From Bacteroidota bacterium (lineage in GTDB: Bacteria; Bacteroidota; Bacteroidia; Bacteroidales; UBA7332): a DNA stretch of 34,300 nucleotides. Position numbers and translations under genes: made by a program. A model generated the notes under the pieces. It was not told where the DNA came from, did not search any database, and was given only the letters and a program-made list of their open reading frames with translations. Numbering within the stretch: the first letter of the stretch is position 1; each line of letters opens with the position of its first letter. The DNA lies in NCBI GenBank assembly GCA_030706585.1, contig JAUZOF010000006.1, positions 1 through 34,300 on the forward strand, in the 5' to 3' direction. This document shows, one piece after another, positions 1 through 7,718 of the stretch.

Positions 1-274
1 CATCTACGACTACAAAAACCTGCTCCAATGGAATTTTTTCAGTCTGCATCCAGTAGCGGACAGCATTTCCGCTGAGATTCATATAAGTGGACGGTTTTAG
101 CAGGATAAGCGTTCTGCCTTTCACTTTCAACTCACAAATAGCACCGTAACGGATATCTGTAAAAACAAGATTGGACTCTTTAGCTAAAGCGTCCAATACC
201 CGGAATCCTATGTTGTGGCGGGTCATCTCGTACTCACTTCCGATATTCCCCAAGCCAACGATTAAGTACTTCAT
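1..274 (-). CDS. pth: Peptidyl-tRNA hydrolase (partial, C-terminus outside window)
   Basis: Hydrolyses the ester bond of peptidyl-tRNAs dropped by stalled ribosomes, recycling tRNA in the cytoplasm. The visible 91 residues match the N-terminal half of the Pth family: [18 protein letters not shown] at 7-24 contains N10 and the catalytic H20, [10 protein letters not shown] at 60-69 contains the substrate-binding N66, and the segment ends at VVVD with D91, the equivalent of the catalytic Asp. The start is the ATG at 274-272; the frame is open to the window edge. It lies 44 bases downstream of rplY on the same strand, a common pairing, so the two are probably co-transcribed. The identification is firm; only the truncation is unresolved. 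Confidence 0.95.
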   Translation of the reverse strand, partial: MKYLIVGLGNIGSEYEMTRHNIGFRVLDALAKESNLVFTDIRYGAICELKVKGRTLILLKPSTYMNLSGNAVRYWMQTEKIPLEQVFVVVD

Positions 275-318
275 TTTTCTAATTTAAGTGGCGACCTTGG
301 TGGTCAACCGAACTAAAA

Positions 319-897
319 TTATTTACCTTTTGCAGCAGCCAGAGCACCTCTTGCAGCTCTTGTCAACTTAACGGCACAAACTACAGCATTTTTAGCGTTC
401 ATCAGTTCGAGGTTCTCGTATGACAATTCACCAACCTGGATAGTTTTACCAAGACCAAGGCTTGAGATGTTGATGTGAAGTTTTTCAGGAACGTTGTTGT
501 AAAGAGCTTTAACGCGAAGTTTACGCATTTCAAGGCTCAATTTACCCCCTTGTTTAACACCTTCAGCCAAACCATCAAGTACAACAGGTACTTCGATTGT
601 AATTGCCTTGTCTTCGAAGATTTCAAGGAAGTCAACGTGCAAAATACGATCTGATACCGGGTGGAACTGAAGATCTTTAATGATAGCGTTGTAAGTTTTG
701 CCATCGATAGTTAATTCTACTTTAAAGATTTCAGGAGTGTAGATCAATTTACGGATAGCATCCTGAGTTACAGTGAAGTGAACTGTTTCAGCACCACCAT
801 ACAATACACCAGGAATAGCATCGCTTTTACGGATACCTTTAGCAGCTTTTTTTCCGAGGTCTGCTCTACCCTCTGCTGACAATTGAAAAGTTTTCAT
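319..897 (-). CDS. rplY: 50S ribosomal protein L25/Ctc
   Basis: Ribosomal protein of the large subunit that binds 5S rRNA. The 192-residue product is the long, two-domain CTC form: an N-terminal L25 beta-barrel (about 1-92, with KSDAIPGVLYGG and LQFHPVSDRILHVDF) and a C-terminal TL5-type domain (about 95-180, with IEVPVVLDGLAEGVKQGG), then a short basic Ala/Lys tail. The ATG at 897 is the only sensible start and sits about 80 bases below a very good Bacteroidota-type promoter. First gene of a probable rplY-pth operon. Confidence 0.96.
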   Translation of the reverse strand: MKTFQLSAEGRADLGKKAAKGIRKSDAIPGVLYGGAETVHFTVTQDAIRKLIYTPEIFKVELTIDGKTYNAIIKDLQFHPVSDRILHVDFLEIFEDKAITIEVPVVLDGLAEGVKQGGKLSLEMRKLRVKALYNNVPEKLHINISSLGLGKTIQVGELSYENLELMNAKNAVVCAVKLTRAARGALAAAKGK

Positions 898-978
898 TTT
901 TGTTTGATTTTGTGTTACTCAAAATTAAGTTTTCACTTGCTTAATTTCCCATCACACGGACGTTCTTAAAAAGCGCTG

Positions 979-1009
979 CAAAAGTAAGCATTTCCCGCCT
1001 ATTTTCAAA
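979..1009 (-). promoter_or_regulatory. Promoter of rplY-pth
   Basis: On the minus strand the sequence shows TTTG (1009-1006), a 19-base spacer and TACTTTTG followed by C (986-979). This matches both elements of the Bacteroidota consensus, -33 TTTG and -7 TAnnTTTG. The expected start of transcription is about 75 bases upstream of the rplY ATG. Confidence 0.8.
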
Positions 1010-1020
1010 ACGATATATCC

Positions 1021-1061
1021 AAATAAATAAATGCCCCGCCAGAAACAACTCCGACAGGGCA
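1021..1061 (-). terminator. Terminator of the zinc-peptidase gene
   Basis: A 12-bp stem (1061-1050 with 1043-1032, several G-U pairs) closes a 6-base loop and is followed on the minus strand by a T-rich tail (TATTTATTTATTT). It begins about 30 bases after the stop codon at 1090. Confidence 0.75.
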
Positions 1062-1089
1062 AACTTTATCTCATATTACGTAAGGCAAA

Positions 1090-1773
1090 TTAATCACGAC
1101 GACTTCCGCCCAGATAGATCATTATATAATATACCAACGTAGCCAACGAACTCAAAGCTGCAACAACATAAGTATATGCCGCCCAACGCAAAGCATCGGT
1201 CGCCTTATCATGTGTATTTACATTAGTAATCCCCGCACGGCTCAACCAGACTATAGCACGGCTACTGGCATTGACTTCCACCGGTAAAGTAATAAAGCTA
1301 AACAGCGTTGTCATGGCAAACAAAAGAATCCCAAATAACAGCAATTCAGGGAATGTCTTGAGTGTAAAAATCCCCGCCAGCAATATCCACTGCACCCAGT
1401 TAGATGCAAAACTTACCACCGGTACCAGTTTACTTCGCATTTGCAAAAAGCTATAGGCTGTAGCATGCTGTACAGCGTGACCACATTCATGAGCAGCAAC
1501 AGCAGCCGCTGCAACACTATTACTGTAATAAACATCTTCACTCAGATTCACGGTTTTATCTGCCGGATTGTAATGGTCTGTCAAACGACCTTCCACCGAA
1601 AGCACTTTTACATCATAAATACCATTATCGTGAAGCATTTTTTCAGCCACATCTTTACCAGTCATCCCATTAGGAATGGGCACTTGTGAATATTCATCAA
1701 ACTTACTGCGAAGTCTGCTCTGAATCAACCAACTAATCAGTGCAAAACCAATAAAAATAACATAGATCATCAT
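1090..1773 (-). CDS. Membrane neutral zinc metallopeptidase (YugP type)
   Basis: A predicted membrane zinc protease of the Zn_peptidase_2 (YugP-like) family. The 227-residue product has a hydrophobic N-terminus (about 2-17), the zinc motif HECGH at 95-99 with the catalytic E96, and hydrophobic segments around 120-158 and near the C-terminus (about 198-220), the usual plan for this family. The substrate is unknown. The start is MMIY at 1773; the second Met would shorten it by one residue. A hairpin terminator follows the gene, and an inverted repeat lies 59-85 bases upstream. The family call is secure from the HExxH motif and length; the cellular role is not. Confidence 0.85.
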   Translation of the reverse strand: MMIYVIFIGFALISWLIQSRLRSKFDEYSQVPIPNGMTGKDVAEKMLHDNGIYDVKVLSVEGRLTDHYNPADKTVNLSEDVYYSNSVAAAAVAAHECGHAVQHATAYSFLQMRSKLVPVVSFASNWVQWILLAGIFTLKTFPELLLFGILLFAMTTLFSFITLPVEVNASSRAIVWLSRAGITNVNTHDKATDALRWAAYTYVVAALSSLATLVYYIMIYLGGSRRD

Positions 1774-1831
1774 AATGATTCAATTTTAAGTTTCAACATA
1801 GCCTATTCAAATGTCATACCAAACTAAAAAG

Positions 1832-1858
1832 GTCTGACTCATTGCCAAAATGTCAGAC
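1832..1858. repeat. 7-bp inverted repeat upstream of the zinc-peptidase gene
   Basis: GTCTGAC at 1832-1838 and its exact reverse complement GTCAGAC at 1852-1858 are separated by 13 bases. The related word TGACATT recurs about 25 bases further upstream of the gene. It could be a binding site for a dimeric regulator; no clear -7 element was found beside it. Confidence 0.4.
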
Positions 1859-1995
1859 ATTCAACTTAACTCACGGCCACTTTTGACATTTCGGAGGTAA
1901 AATTACTTTGACAGAAGATATTGCTGAAATCTTTTTCCTCAAAAATTGTTTTGACTCAATCCTCATTTAGCTAAATATTCGCAATACAACCATCA

Positions 1996-2030
1996 GAAAA
2001 AGAAAAGCCCGCCATTTTACAACAGCGGGC
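1996..2030 (-). terminator. Terminator of the ferredoxin gene
   Basis: GCCCGC (2030-2025) pairs with GCGGGC (2012-2007) around a 12-base loop and is followed on the minus strand by TTTTCTTTTTC. It lies 22 bases after the ferredoxin stop codon. Confidence 0.85.
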
Positions 2031-2051
2031 TAACGAAATAATATCCAACTT

Positions 2052-2255
2052 TTACTCCTCTTCACAGCGGATTACATTCACCGGACAGCTATCAACCGCC
2101 TCTTTGATTTCATCCGAAAACTCACTGTAATCAACACCTTCGATTACATGCATTTTATCTGACACTTCAAATACTTCTGAAACAATAGATTCACACATAC
2201 CGCATGCAATACAGCTATCCTGGCTTTCATCGAGCCATACTTTTTTTACTTTCAT
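2052..2255 (-). CDS. Small 4Fe-4S ferredoxin
   Basis: A 67-residue soluble electron carrier. C15, C18 and C21 (CIACGMC) together with C57 followed by Pro (SCPVNVI) form the ligands of one [4Fe-4S] cluster. A second motif is absent, so it is a monocluster ferredoxin. An extra cysteine, C64, near the C-terminus is not a standard ligand. The protein is strongly acidic, as usual for this class. It is flanked by its own terminator and by a gene-free 580-base stretch, so it is probably transcribed alone. Its partner enzyme cannot be told from the context. Confidence 0.9.
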   Translation of the reverse strand: MKVKKVWLDESQDSCIACGMCESIVSEVFEVSDKMHVIEGVDYSEFSDEIKEAVDSCPVNVIRCEEE

Positions 2256-2559
2256 AGTTCTTTTGACAGTTAATTATTAGACGTTCTATCTTGAACGATT
2301 CTAAAACAACCCACCATCATGAAGGTTGAGTAGATTCAGACAATTTAAACTCTTTTCAGAGCTGTTGGTTCCAATATGAATACCCCCCAAGCTTTAACTG
2401 ACAATTATAAAGTCTGAAGACACATCACTACAGCAAGTAGCCACATACAAATACAGCTGTAAAACCATGTACTTTCTGGCAGAAACAATTAAAATGTGAT
2501 GTGACGCTGCTTCAGCCACCCGAAAACCAACACTTATTGAATAGTAAAAGCAACTGTAG

Positions 2560-2690
2560 CGGGATAAAAACAGGTAAATAATAACAGATATAACAGGAGA
2601 TAAACAGGGATAAAACACATTTAAATGGTGTTTTATCCCTGTTATATCTCTGTTATATGCCTGTAATATCCCTATTATATATAACAATGA
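2560..2690. repeat. Large imperfect inverted repeat in a gene-free stretch
   Basis: The 2256-2835 interval contains no convincing gene. Its centre is a long palindrome around CATTTAAATG (2618-2627). The inner arms 2603-2622 and 2623-2643 pair perfectly except for one bulged base, and pairing continues outward, with gaps, through roughly 60 bases on each side. Each arm is built from short related words (GATATAACAG, GATAAACAGG, GGGATAAAAC), so it also looks like a degenerate tandem repeat. An open frame across it (2394-2708, minus) is an artefact of the symmetry. It could be a mobile-element relic or a strong RNA hairpin. Confidence 0.75.
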
Positions 2691-2835
2691 GACATGCCTT
2701 AATACCAACTAACCGGTGCTCTACACTGGCTATTACCAACAGAAACTTATATTGATACTTGTTTTAGTGGCACAGCAATGATAAAAGAGAAATTGACATT
2801 AACTTACCTACCGTTATCTTTCGGGATGACTATAG

Positions 2836-4035
2836 TTAAGGAAGAGAGGAATACCCATTACGTATTTTCCATAGGAAATATTTTTCCAGGATCACCTTGT
2901 TGACATCATAGAAAACATTCGGAATCATAATAGCAAAGTTACGGGGCTTAAATAAGTGGTCAGAGAGGATAATCACCTCCTTTTTGCCGGCATCCATAAT
3001 ACAGACACCCGGAATTTTACCCCATGATTTTTCTTTCAACTTAGTCTCACCGTTAATAGAACGAAGGATATTTTCTGCTACAATCTTGCCTGTTTCGTCG
3101 CTGGGATAACCTGTCTTAGGAACAGAGAAAGGCACTTCACCCTGTTTAAAAGGCGGTACCACATTTACAGTCAATCCTGCCGCCCAGATATTGGAATATT
3201 TCCTATGTCGGTAATCCAATCCAACATCAAGAAAGCCATTAGCAGTCGCCTCCAATTTTGGAGAATTTGCAATAAAATCAACACCAACAAAAGGAGGCAT
3301 AAGCATGGTAAACTTAAATGGCAAAGATTCACCGTTGGTTAGCTTTACACTATCAGGTGTCACCTCCGTCACACCAACACCTGTACGGTAATGAATATTA
3401 AACATTTGCATAAATTTCTTCAACATCGCTTCCCCCATCGGCATTCCTTCAATGCCAAAGTGACCAAGAAAAGTCTCAGGAGTTACCCAGTATAAATCTA
3501 CTTTTTTCCGGATTTTCTGCTCACGCAACCATTTCTCCATATTAAAAAGAAACTCGTATGCGGCCCCCATACATCCTGCATTTTGAGTAGCCCCGATAAC
3601 CATTGGCCCGGGATTCTTTTTAAACTCCTCCAATGCAGCTTTTGCAGCCAAAGCTCCGGTTGGATGACCAATATAATGAGCATACTCTTTGACACCCGGC
3701 GCAATATCATGTTTTACTTTTGGCCCCGTAGCGATTATGAGCTGGTCATATTCAAAATTCCCCTGCTCGGTTGTAACGATTCTTGTATCAGGATCAACAC
3801 TTAATGCTATAGTTTGAACAAATGCTATCCCTGCTTTTTCAAATACCCCTCTCCTCGGCACACTAATTTGCGCCACATTGCGTCGACCAAAAGGCACCCA
3901 AATCAATGAGGGAATAAACAGAAAATCAGGATTACGGTCAATTACAGTCACATTAACACTGCCCTTTAGCTTTTTCTTCACTTCCATAGCAGCGGTCATT
4001 CCGGCAAAATTGCCTCCAATCACTAGGACTTTCAT
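2836..4035 (-). CDS. Sulfide:quinone oxidoreductase-like FAD enzyme
   Basis: A two-dinucleotide-fold flavoprotein of the SQR/flavocytochrome c sulfide dehydrogenase/NDH-2 superfamily. In a 399-residue reading from the ATG at 4035, VLVIGGNFAGM near the N-terminus binds FAD and YDQLIIATGP precedes the second fold. Cys155 (NAGCMGAAYEF) and Cys345 (PGVCIMDAG) occupy the places of the two redox-active cysteines of SQR, which favours sulfide (or polysulfide) oxidation with electrons passed to quinone. Nine upstream codons (MSNNLNIMI) are open, but the FAD fold normally starts within a few residues of the first Met, so the later ATG was chosen. The C-terminus has the hydrophobic and basic residues expected of a membrane-surface enzyme. 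The exact substrate is inferred. Confidence 0.75.
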   Translation of the reverse strand: MKVLVIGGNFAGMTAAMEVKKKLKGSVNVTVIDRNPDFLFIPSLIWVPFGRRNVAQISVPRRGVFEKAGIAFVQTIALSVDPDTRIVTTEQGNFEYDQLIIATGPKVKHDIAPGVKEYAHYIGHPTGALAAKAALEEFKKNPGPMVIGATQNAGCMGAAYEFLFNMEKWLREQKIRKKVDLYWVTPETFLGHFGIEGMPMGEAMLKKFMQMFNIHYRTGVGVTEVTPDSVKLTNGESLPFKFTMLMPPFVGVDFIANSPKLEATANGFLDVGLDYRHRKYSNIWAAGLTVNVVPPFKQGEVPFSVPKTGYPSDETGKIVAENILRSINGETKLKEKSWGKIPGVCIMDAGKKEVIILSDHLFKPRNFAIMIPNVFYDVNKVILEKYFLWKIRNGYSSLP

Positions 4036-4139
4036 AATCATTATATTTAAATTATTAGACATTAATCATTTGAGTCATATTCCAGAAACTAAACTTCTCA
4101 TTTCATCTTCACCTACACCACAACATATATACACGTATT

Positions 4140-4155
4140 TATATTTGCAAATATA
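4140..4155 (-). promoter_or_regulatory. Palindromic -7 element between divergent genes
   Basis: The 16-base sequence 4140-4155 is a perfect palindrome (TATATTTG followed by its reverse complement), so a TAnnTTTG element reads on both strands. On the minus strand it lies about 105 bases upstream of the oxidoreductase ATG. No TTTG lies at the -33 spacing on either strand, so it could equally be an operator. Confidence 0.45.
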
Positions 4156-4301
4156 CTACTATTTCAATCGGATTGTAATTTACCAATACGATTTTTTTTA
4201 TGTTGTAGAATACCCTCTTACAATCAATACAGGAAAAAGACGTGCTATCAATGCAAAATACTCAAAACACCCCAATCGCTTCACCTCCTTTAAATTCTGA
4301 C

Positions 4302-4309
4302 TATATTTG
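4302..4309 (+). promoter_or_regulatory. -7 element of the EFR1 gene
   Basis: TATATTTG followed by C fits the Bacteroidota -7 consensus and lies 34 bases upstream of the ATG at 4344. The -33 region is poor. Confidence 0.5.
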
Positions 4310-4343
4310 CATTCTCTAAATTCCAATCCCCTTTCAATATTGC

Positions 4344-5384
4344 ATGAAGCAGATACACATCTACTATTTTTCAGGCACAGGCAATGCCCGGATGGTCGCT
4401 CGTTGGATGAATGAAGAAGCGCAAAACGCCGGACTCGAAAGCCGCGTGATCAACGTTTCGCAAAACCGCATAGCCAGAGAGATGACTCCCGATACGATGC
4501 TGGGATTCATCTCCCCCACCCACGGCTTCAACTACCCGCCGCTGATGATATATTTCCTGCTACGAATGCCTACGACCAAAGAACACCAACCCGTATTCCT
4601 GATGAATACCCGGGCTGGTATGAAGTTTGGCCCGCTTTACATCCCGGGATTATCGGGGATCGCGTTGTGGCTGGCAGCTTTTATCCTTTGGACGAAAGGG
4701 TACCACGTGGCGGGAATGCGCTCCATCGACATGCCGTCAAACTGGATTTCGCTCCACCCCGGCTACGGACCGAAGACAATCGTAGCCATCGTTGCCCGGT
4801 GCGAAAAGAAGACCCGTCATTTCGCCCGACAGATTTATTCAGGCAAAAAAATATACCGTGCGGCATGCGACATTGTACAGGATGCGCTGATTTCGCCCAT
4901 CGCCATCGCCTATTTCCTGGTGGGACGTTTTATTTTATCCAAAACATTGTATGCCACCCGCGCCTGCAACCGTTGCGGGAAGTGCATCAAAGAGTGCCCC
5001 GTGAAAGCCATCTACGAAGTGGCCGACCGCCCCTACTGGAGCTTCCGCTGCGAGAGTTGCATGCGCTGCATCAACAACTGCCCGCAACGGGCCATTGAGG
5101 CGGGGCATGGGATGTTTGCCGCCATTATGGTATTGGTTTATACCTTTGTAATAAGCGCTTTCTACCGATATTTTCCGGTCAGCAAATGGGGCATCTTCAA
5201 CAGCGATTCGTTTCTTGACAAACTGGCACGGTTTACACTGGAAAGCTTTATCGTATTGGTATTTCTGGTCTTCTGCTACCGGCTAATACATCATCTGCGC
5301 CGATACCGGTGGATCGATGCGATGATTACCTATACCTCATTGACCAAACTTAAATTCTGGAGAAGATATAAAGCGCCAGAGTGA
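4344..5384 (+). CDS. EFR1-type flavodoxin-ferredoxin membrane protein
   Basis: A 346-residue electron-transfer protein. The N-terminus (about 1-165) is flavodoxin-like, opening with IHIYYFSGTGNARMVARW, the FMN phosphate-binding loop. Two ferredoxin motifs follow, CNRCGKCIKECP (208-219) and CESCMRCINNCP (236-247), able to bind two [4Fe-4S] clusters. Hydrophobic segments at about 100-117, 184-197, 256-273 and 301-317 suggest membrane attachment. This matches the EFR1 family, whose partners are unknown. It diverges from the SQR-like gene, and both are redox proteins, but no direct link is visible. It ends 59 bases before tex. Confidence 0.85.
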   Translation: MKQIHIYYFSGTGNARMVARWMNEEAQNAGLESRVINVSQNRIAREMTPDTMLGFISPTHGFNYPPLMIYFLLRMPTTKEHQPVFLMNTRAGMKFGPLYIPGLSGIALWLAAFILWTKGYHVAGMRSIDMPSNWISLHPGYGPKTIVAIVARCEKKTRHFARQIYSGKKIYRAACDIVQDALISPIAIAYFLVGRFILSKTLYATRACNRCGKCIKECPVKAIYEVADRPYWSFRCESCMRCINNCPQRAIEAGHGMFAAIMVLVYTFVISAFYRYFPVSKWGIFNSDSFLDKLARFTLESFIVLVFLVFCYRLIHHLRRYRWIDAMITYTSLTKLKFWRRYKAPE

Positions 5385-5405
5385 AATGCTTCCGGATTTT
5401 ATACC

Positions 5406-5413
5406 TAAGTTTG
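5406..5413 (+). promoter_or_regulatory. -7 element of tex
   Basis: TAAGTTTG followed by C, 31-38 bases upstream of the tex ATG, matches the -7 consensus. There is no TTTG at the -33 spacing. tex may therefore also be read from the preceding gene. Confidence 0.45.
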
Positions 5414-5443
5414 CTCCCGATTCATTAACCTATATTTTTCCGA

Positions 5444-7567
5444 ATGGAGATTTTCATTTCACTCATTGCCAAATCGCTCTCCATGAGCGAAAAACAGGTA
5501 AACAATACTATAAAGCTTTTTGATGAAGGCGCCACCATCCCCTTCATCAGCCGTTACCGCAAAGAAGCAACCGGCGGACTGGACGAAATCAAGGTAGCCG
5601 ACATCAAGGAACAGCATGAAAAGCTCACCGAAACCCAAAAGCGCAAACAGACCATCCTCAGCACCATCGAAGAGCAGGGCAAACTGACCGGTGAGCTGAA
5701 GAAACGTATCGAAGAGAGTTGGTCGCTCACCGAACTGGAGGATATCTACCTTCCTTATAAACCCAAACGCCGCACACGCGCCGAAATCGCCCGAGAAAAG
5801 GGACTAGAACCTCTGGCCAAAATACTGATGGTTCAACAGGAGAATAACCTCACCCGTCGTGCCCTACAGTTTGTCAATGACCAGGTTGCCAACGAGGAGG
5901 AGGCGCTCAAAGGCGCCCGCGACATCATTGCCGAATGGGTTAACGAAAACGAACGTGCCCGCAATTCGGTCCGAAACGTATTTTCCAGAGAGGCCGTAAT
6001 CTCTACCTCTGTCGTAAAAGGCAAAGAGGAAGAAGGGGTAAAATACCGCGACTACTTCAATTGGAGCGAACCACTGAAACGCTGTTCGTCACACCGCTTG
6101 CTGGCGATCCGTCGCGGAGAGACGGAAGGTTTTCTCAAGGTATCCATCTCCCCCGAGGACGACCATTGCATTGACCGCCTCAACGGCATTTTTGTAAAAG
6201 GCAATAACGAGGCATCGCAACAGGTAGAAGATGCGGTAAAAGATGCCTACAAGCGTCTGCTGAAATCTTCCATCGAAACGGAATTTGCCAACGAATCGAA
6301 AGAAAAAGCCGACGTAGAAGCAATCCGGGTCTTTGCCGAAAACCTTCGCCAGCTGCTTTTGGCAGCACCGCTGGGGCAAAAACGAGTGATGGGTATCGAC
6401 CCCGGTTACCGCACAGGATGTAAAATCGTCTGCCTTGACGCACAGGGAAATCTGATGCATAACGAAGCCATCTTCCCGCATCCACCACAAAACGAAAAAA
6501 TACAAGCATCTCGTAAAATCACCCAACTGGTGGAAAGTTATAATATCGAAGCCATCGCCATCGGTAACGGCACCGCCAGCCGCGAAACGGAACAGTTCAT
6601 CACCAACCTTCGCTATGACCGCAAGGTTCAGGTCTTCGTAGTCAGTGAAAACGGAGCATCCATCTATTCCGCGTCAAAAGTGGCACGGGAAGAGTTTCCG
6701 CAATACGATGTAACCGTCCGTGGAGCCGTCTCAATCGGGCGCAGATTGATGGATCCTTTGGCCGAATTAATCAAAATTGACCCGAAAAGCATCGGTGTCG
6801 GTCAGTACCAGCACGATGTGGACCAGTCCCTGCTCAAAAAGACCCTTGACCAAACCGTAGAAAACTGTGTGAACTTAGTCGGCGTCAATGTAAATACGGC
6901 CAGCAAGCATTTGCTGACCTACATCTCGGGATTAGGGCCTCAATTGGCACAAAATATCGTCAATTTCCGTGCTGAAAACGGACCGTTCCACAATCGCCGG
7001 GAACTGATGAAAGTCCCCCGCATGGGAGAGAAGGCTTTTGAGCAAAGTGCCGGATTCCTTCGTATTCCTGATTCCGATAATCCGCTGGATAATTCAGCAG
7101 TCCACCCTGAAAGCTATGGTATAGTGGAGAAGATGGCAAAAACGGTTGGCTGTAACGTTCAGGAACTTATCACTAACAAAGAGCTAAAAAAGCAACTAAA
7201 ACTGGAAGACTTCACCACCGACAAAGTTGGTCTTCCCACCCTGCTCGACATTATGGAAGAGCTGGATAAACCAGGTCGTGACCCGCGTCGTATTATTAAA
7301 GTCTTCGAGTTCGACCCAACGGTTAAAACGATCAACGACCTGCGCGAAGGGATGAAACTTCCAGGCATTGTGACCAATATCACCAACTTCGGCTGCTTCG
7401 TTGACATCGGTATTAAAGAAAACGGACTTGTTCACGTGTCACAACTGGCAGATCGTTTTGTTTCTGATCCGACTGAAGTTGTTTCGATTCACCAGCATGT
7501 TCAGGTAAAGGTTCTTTCTGTAGATTTCGAGAGAAAACGGGTACAACTGACGATGAAGGAAGGTTGA
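5444..7567 (+). CDS. tex: Tex family RNA-binding transcription accessory protein
   Basis: A cytoplasmic nucleic-acid-binding protein related to eukaryotic Spt6. The 707 residues show the full Tex order: an N-terminal helical region (FISRYRKEATGGLDE at 34-48, YLPYKPKRRTRAEIA around 102-116), a YqgF/RNase H-like domain from about 312 (VMGIDPGYRTGCKI), helix-hairpin-helix repeats from about 487 (ISGLGPQLAQNIVNFR, LMKVPRMGEKAFEQSAGFLR), and a C-terminal S1 RNA-binding domain from about 634 (GIVTNITNFGCFVDIGIKENGLVHVSQL). Length is slightly below the usual 720-780. No damage is seen. It is probably monocistronic, because a strong hairpin follows at 7634. Confidence 0.95.
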   Translation: MEIFISLIAKSLSMSEKQVNNTIKLFDEGATIPFISRYRKEATGGLDEIKVADIKEQHEKLTETQKRKQTILSTIEEQGKLTGELKKRIEESWSLTELEDIYLPYKPKRRTRAEIAREKGLEPLAKILMVQQENNLTRRALQFVNDQVANEEEALKGARDIIAEWVNENERARNSVRNVFSREAVISTSVVKGKEEEGVKYRDYFNWSEPLKRCSSHRLLAIRRGETEGFLKVSISPEDDHCIDRLNGIFVKGNNEASQQVEDAVKDAYKRLLKSSIETEFANESKEKADVEAIRVFAENLRQLLLAAPLGQKRVMGIDPGYRTGCKIVCLDAQGNLMHNEAIFPHPPQNEKIQASRKITQLVESYNIEAIAIGNGTASRETEQFITNLRYDRKVQVFVVSENGASIYSASKVAREEFPQYDVTVRGAVSIGRRLMDPLAELIKIDPKSIGVGQYQHDVDQSLLKKTLDQTVENCVNLVGVNVNTASKHLLTYISGLGPQLAQNIVNFRAENGPFHNRRELMKVPRMGEKAFEQSAGFLRIPDSDNPLDNSAVHPESYGIVEKMAKTVGCNVQELITNKELKKQLKLEDFTTDKVGLPTLLDIMEELDKPGRDPRRIIKVFEFDPTVKTINDLREGMKLPGIVTNITNFGCFVDIGIKENGLVHVSQLADRFVSDPTEVVSIHQHVQVKVLSVDFERKRVQLTMKEG

Positions 7568-7618
7568 CTTTTAACTTTTTGAATATATCTCAATAGAAAA
7601 ACAAACCAAAATATTTCC

Positions 7619-7626
7619 TATTTTTG
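7619..7626 (+). promoter_or_regulatory. Possible -7 element before the fusion gene
   Basis: TATTTTTG followed by C fits the -7 consensus. Transcription from it would begin at about 7632, at the base of the hairpin at 7634-7660. There is no TTTG at the -33 spacing. This is the only good -7 match in the gap. Confidence 0.4.
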
Positions 7627-7633
7627 CAAACAT

Positions 7634-7666
7634 CAACTGACAACAAACTGTTGTCAGTTGTTTTTT
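7634..7666 (+). terminator. Perfect 12-bp hairpin with T6 tail
   Basis: CAACTGACAACA (7634-7645) and TGTTGTCAGTTG (7649-7660) pair perfectly around a 3-base loop and are followed by six Ts. The form is that of an intrinsic terminator, 66 bases after the tex stop. It lies directly downstream of a -7 element, so it could also be the first thing transcribed from the next promoter, acting as an attenuator or 5' stabiliser. Confidence 0.75.
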
Positions 7667-7718
7667 AACGACAACATCAGCACATTACAGCATAGATAAA
7701 ATCATAATATCAAGATAA

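Noticed and set aside
1832-1858. Sigma-54 promoter in the repeat upstream of the zinc protease
   Set aside because: A TGGCA-like word is present but no GC occurs at the required distance for the -12 element.
2394-2708. Minus-strand open frame of 104 codons
   Set aside because: It spans the large inverted repeat, has biased composition with no domain, and reading through the palindrome explains its length.
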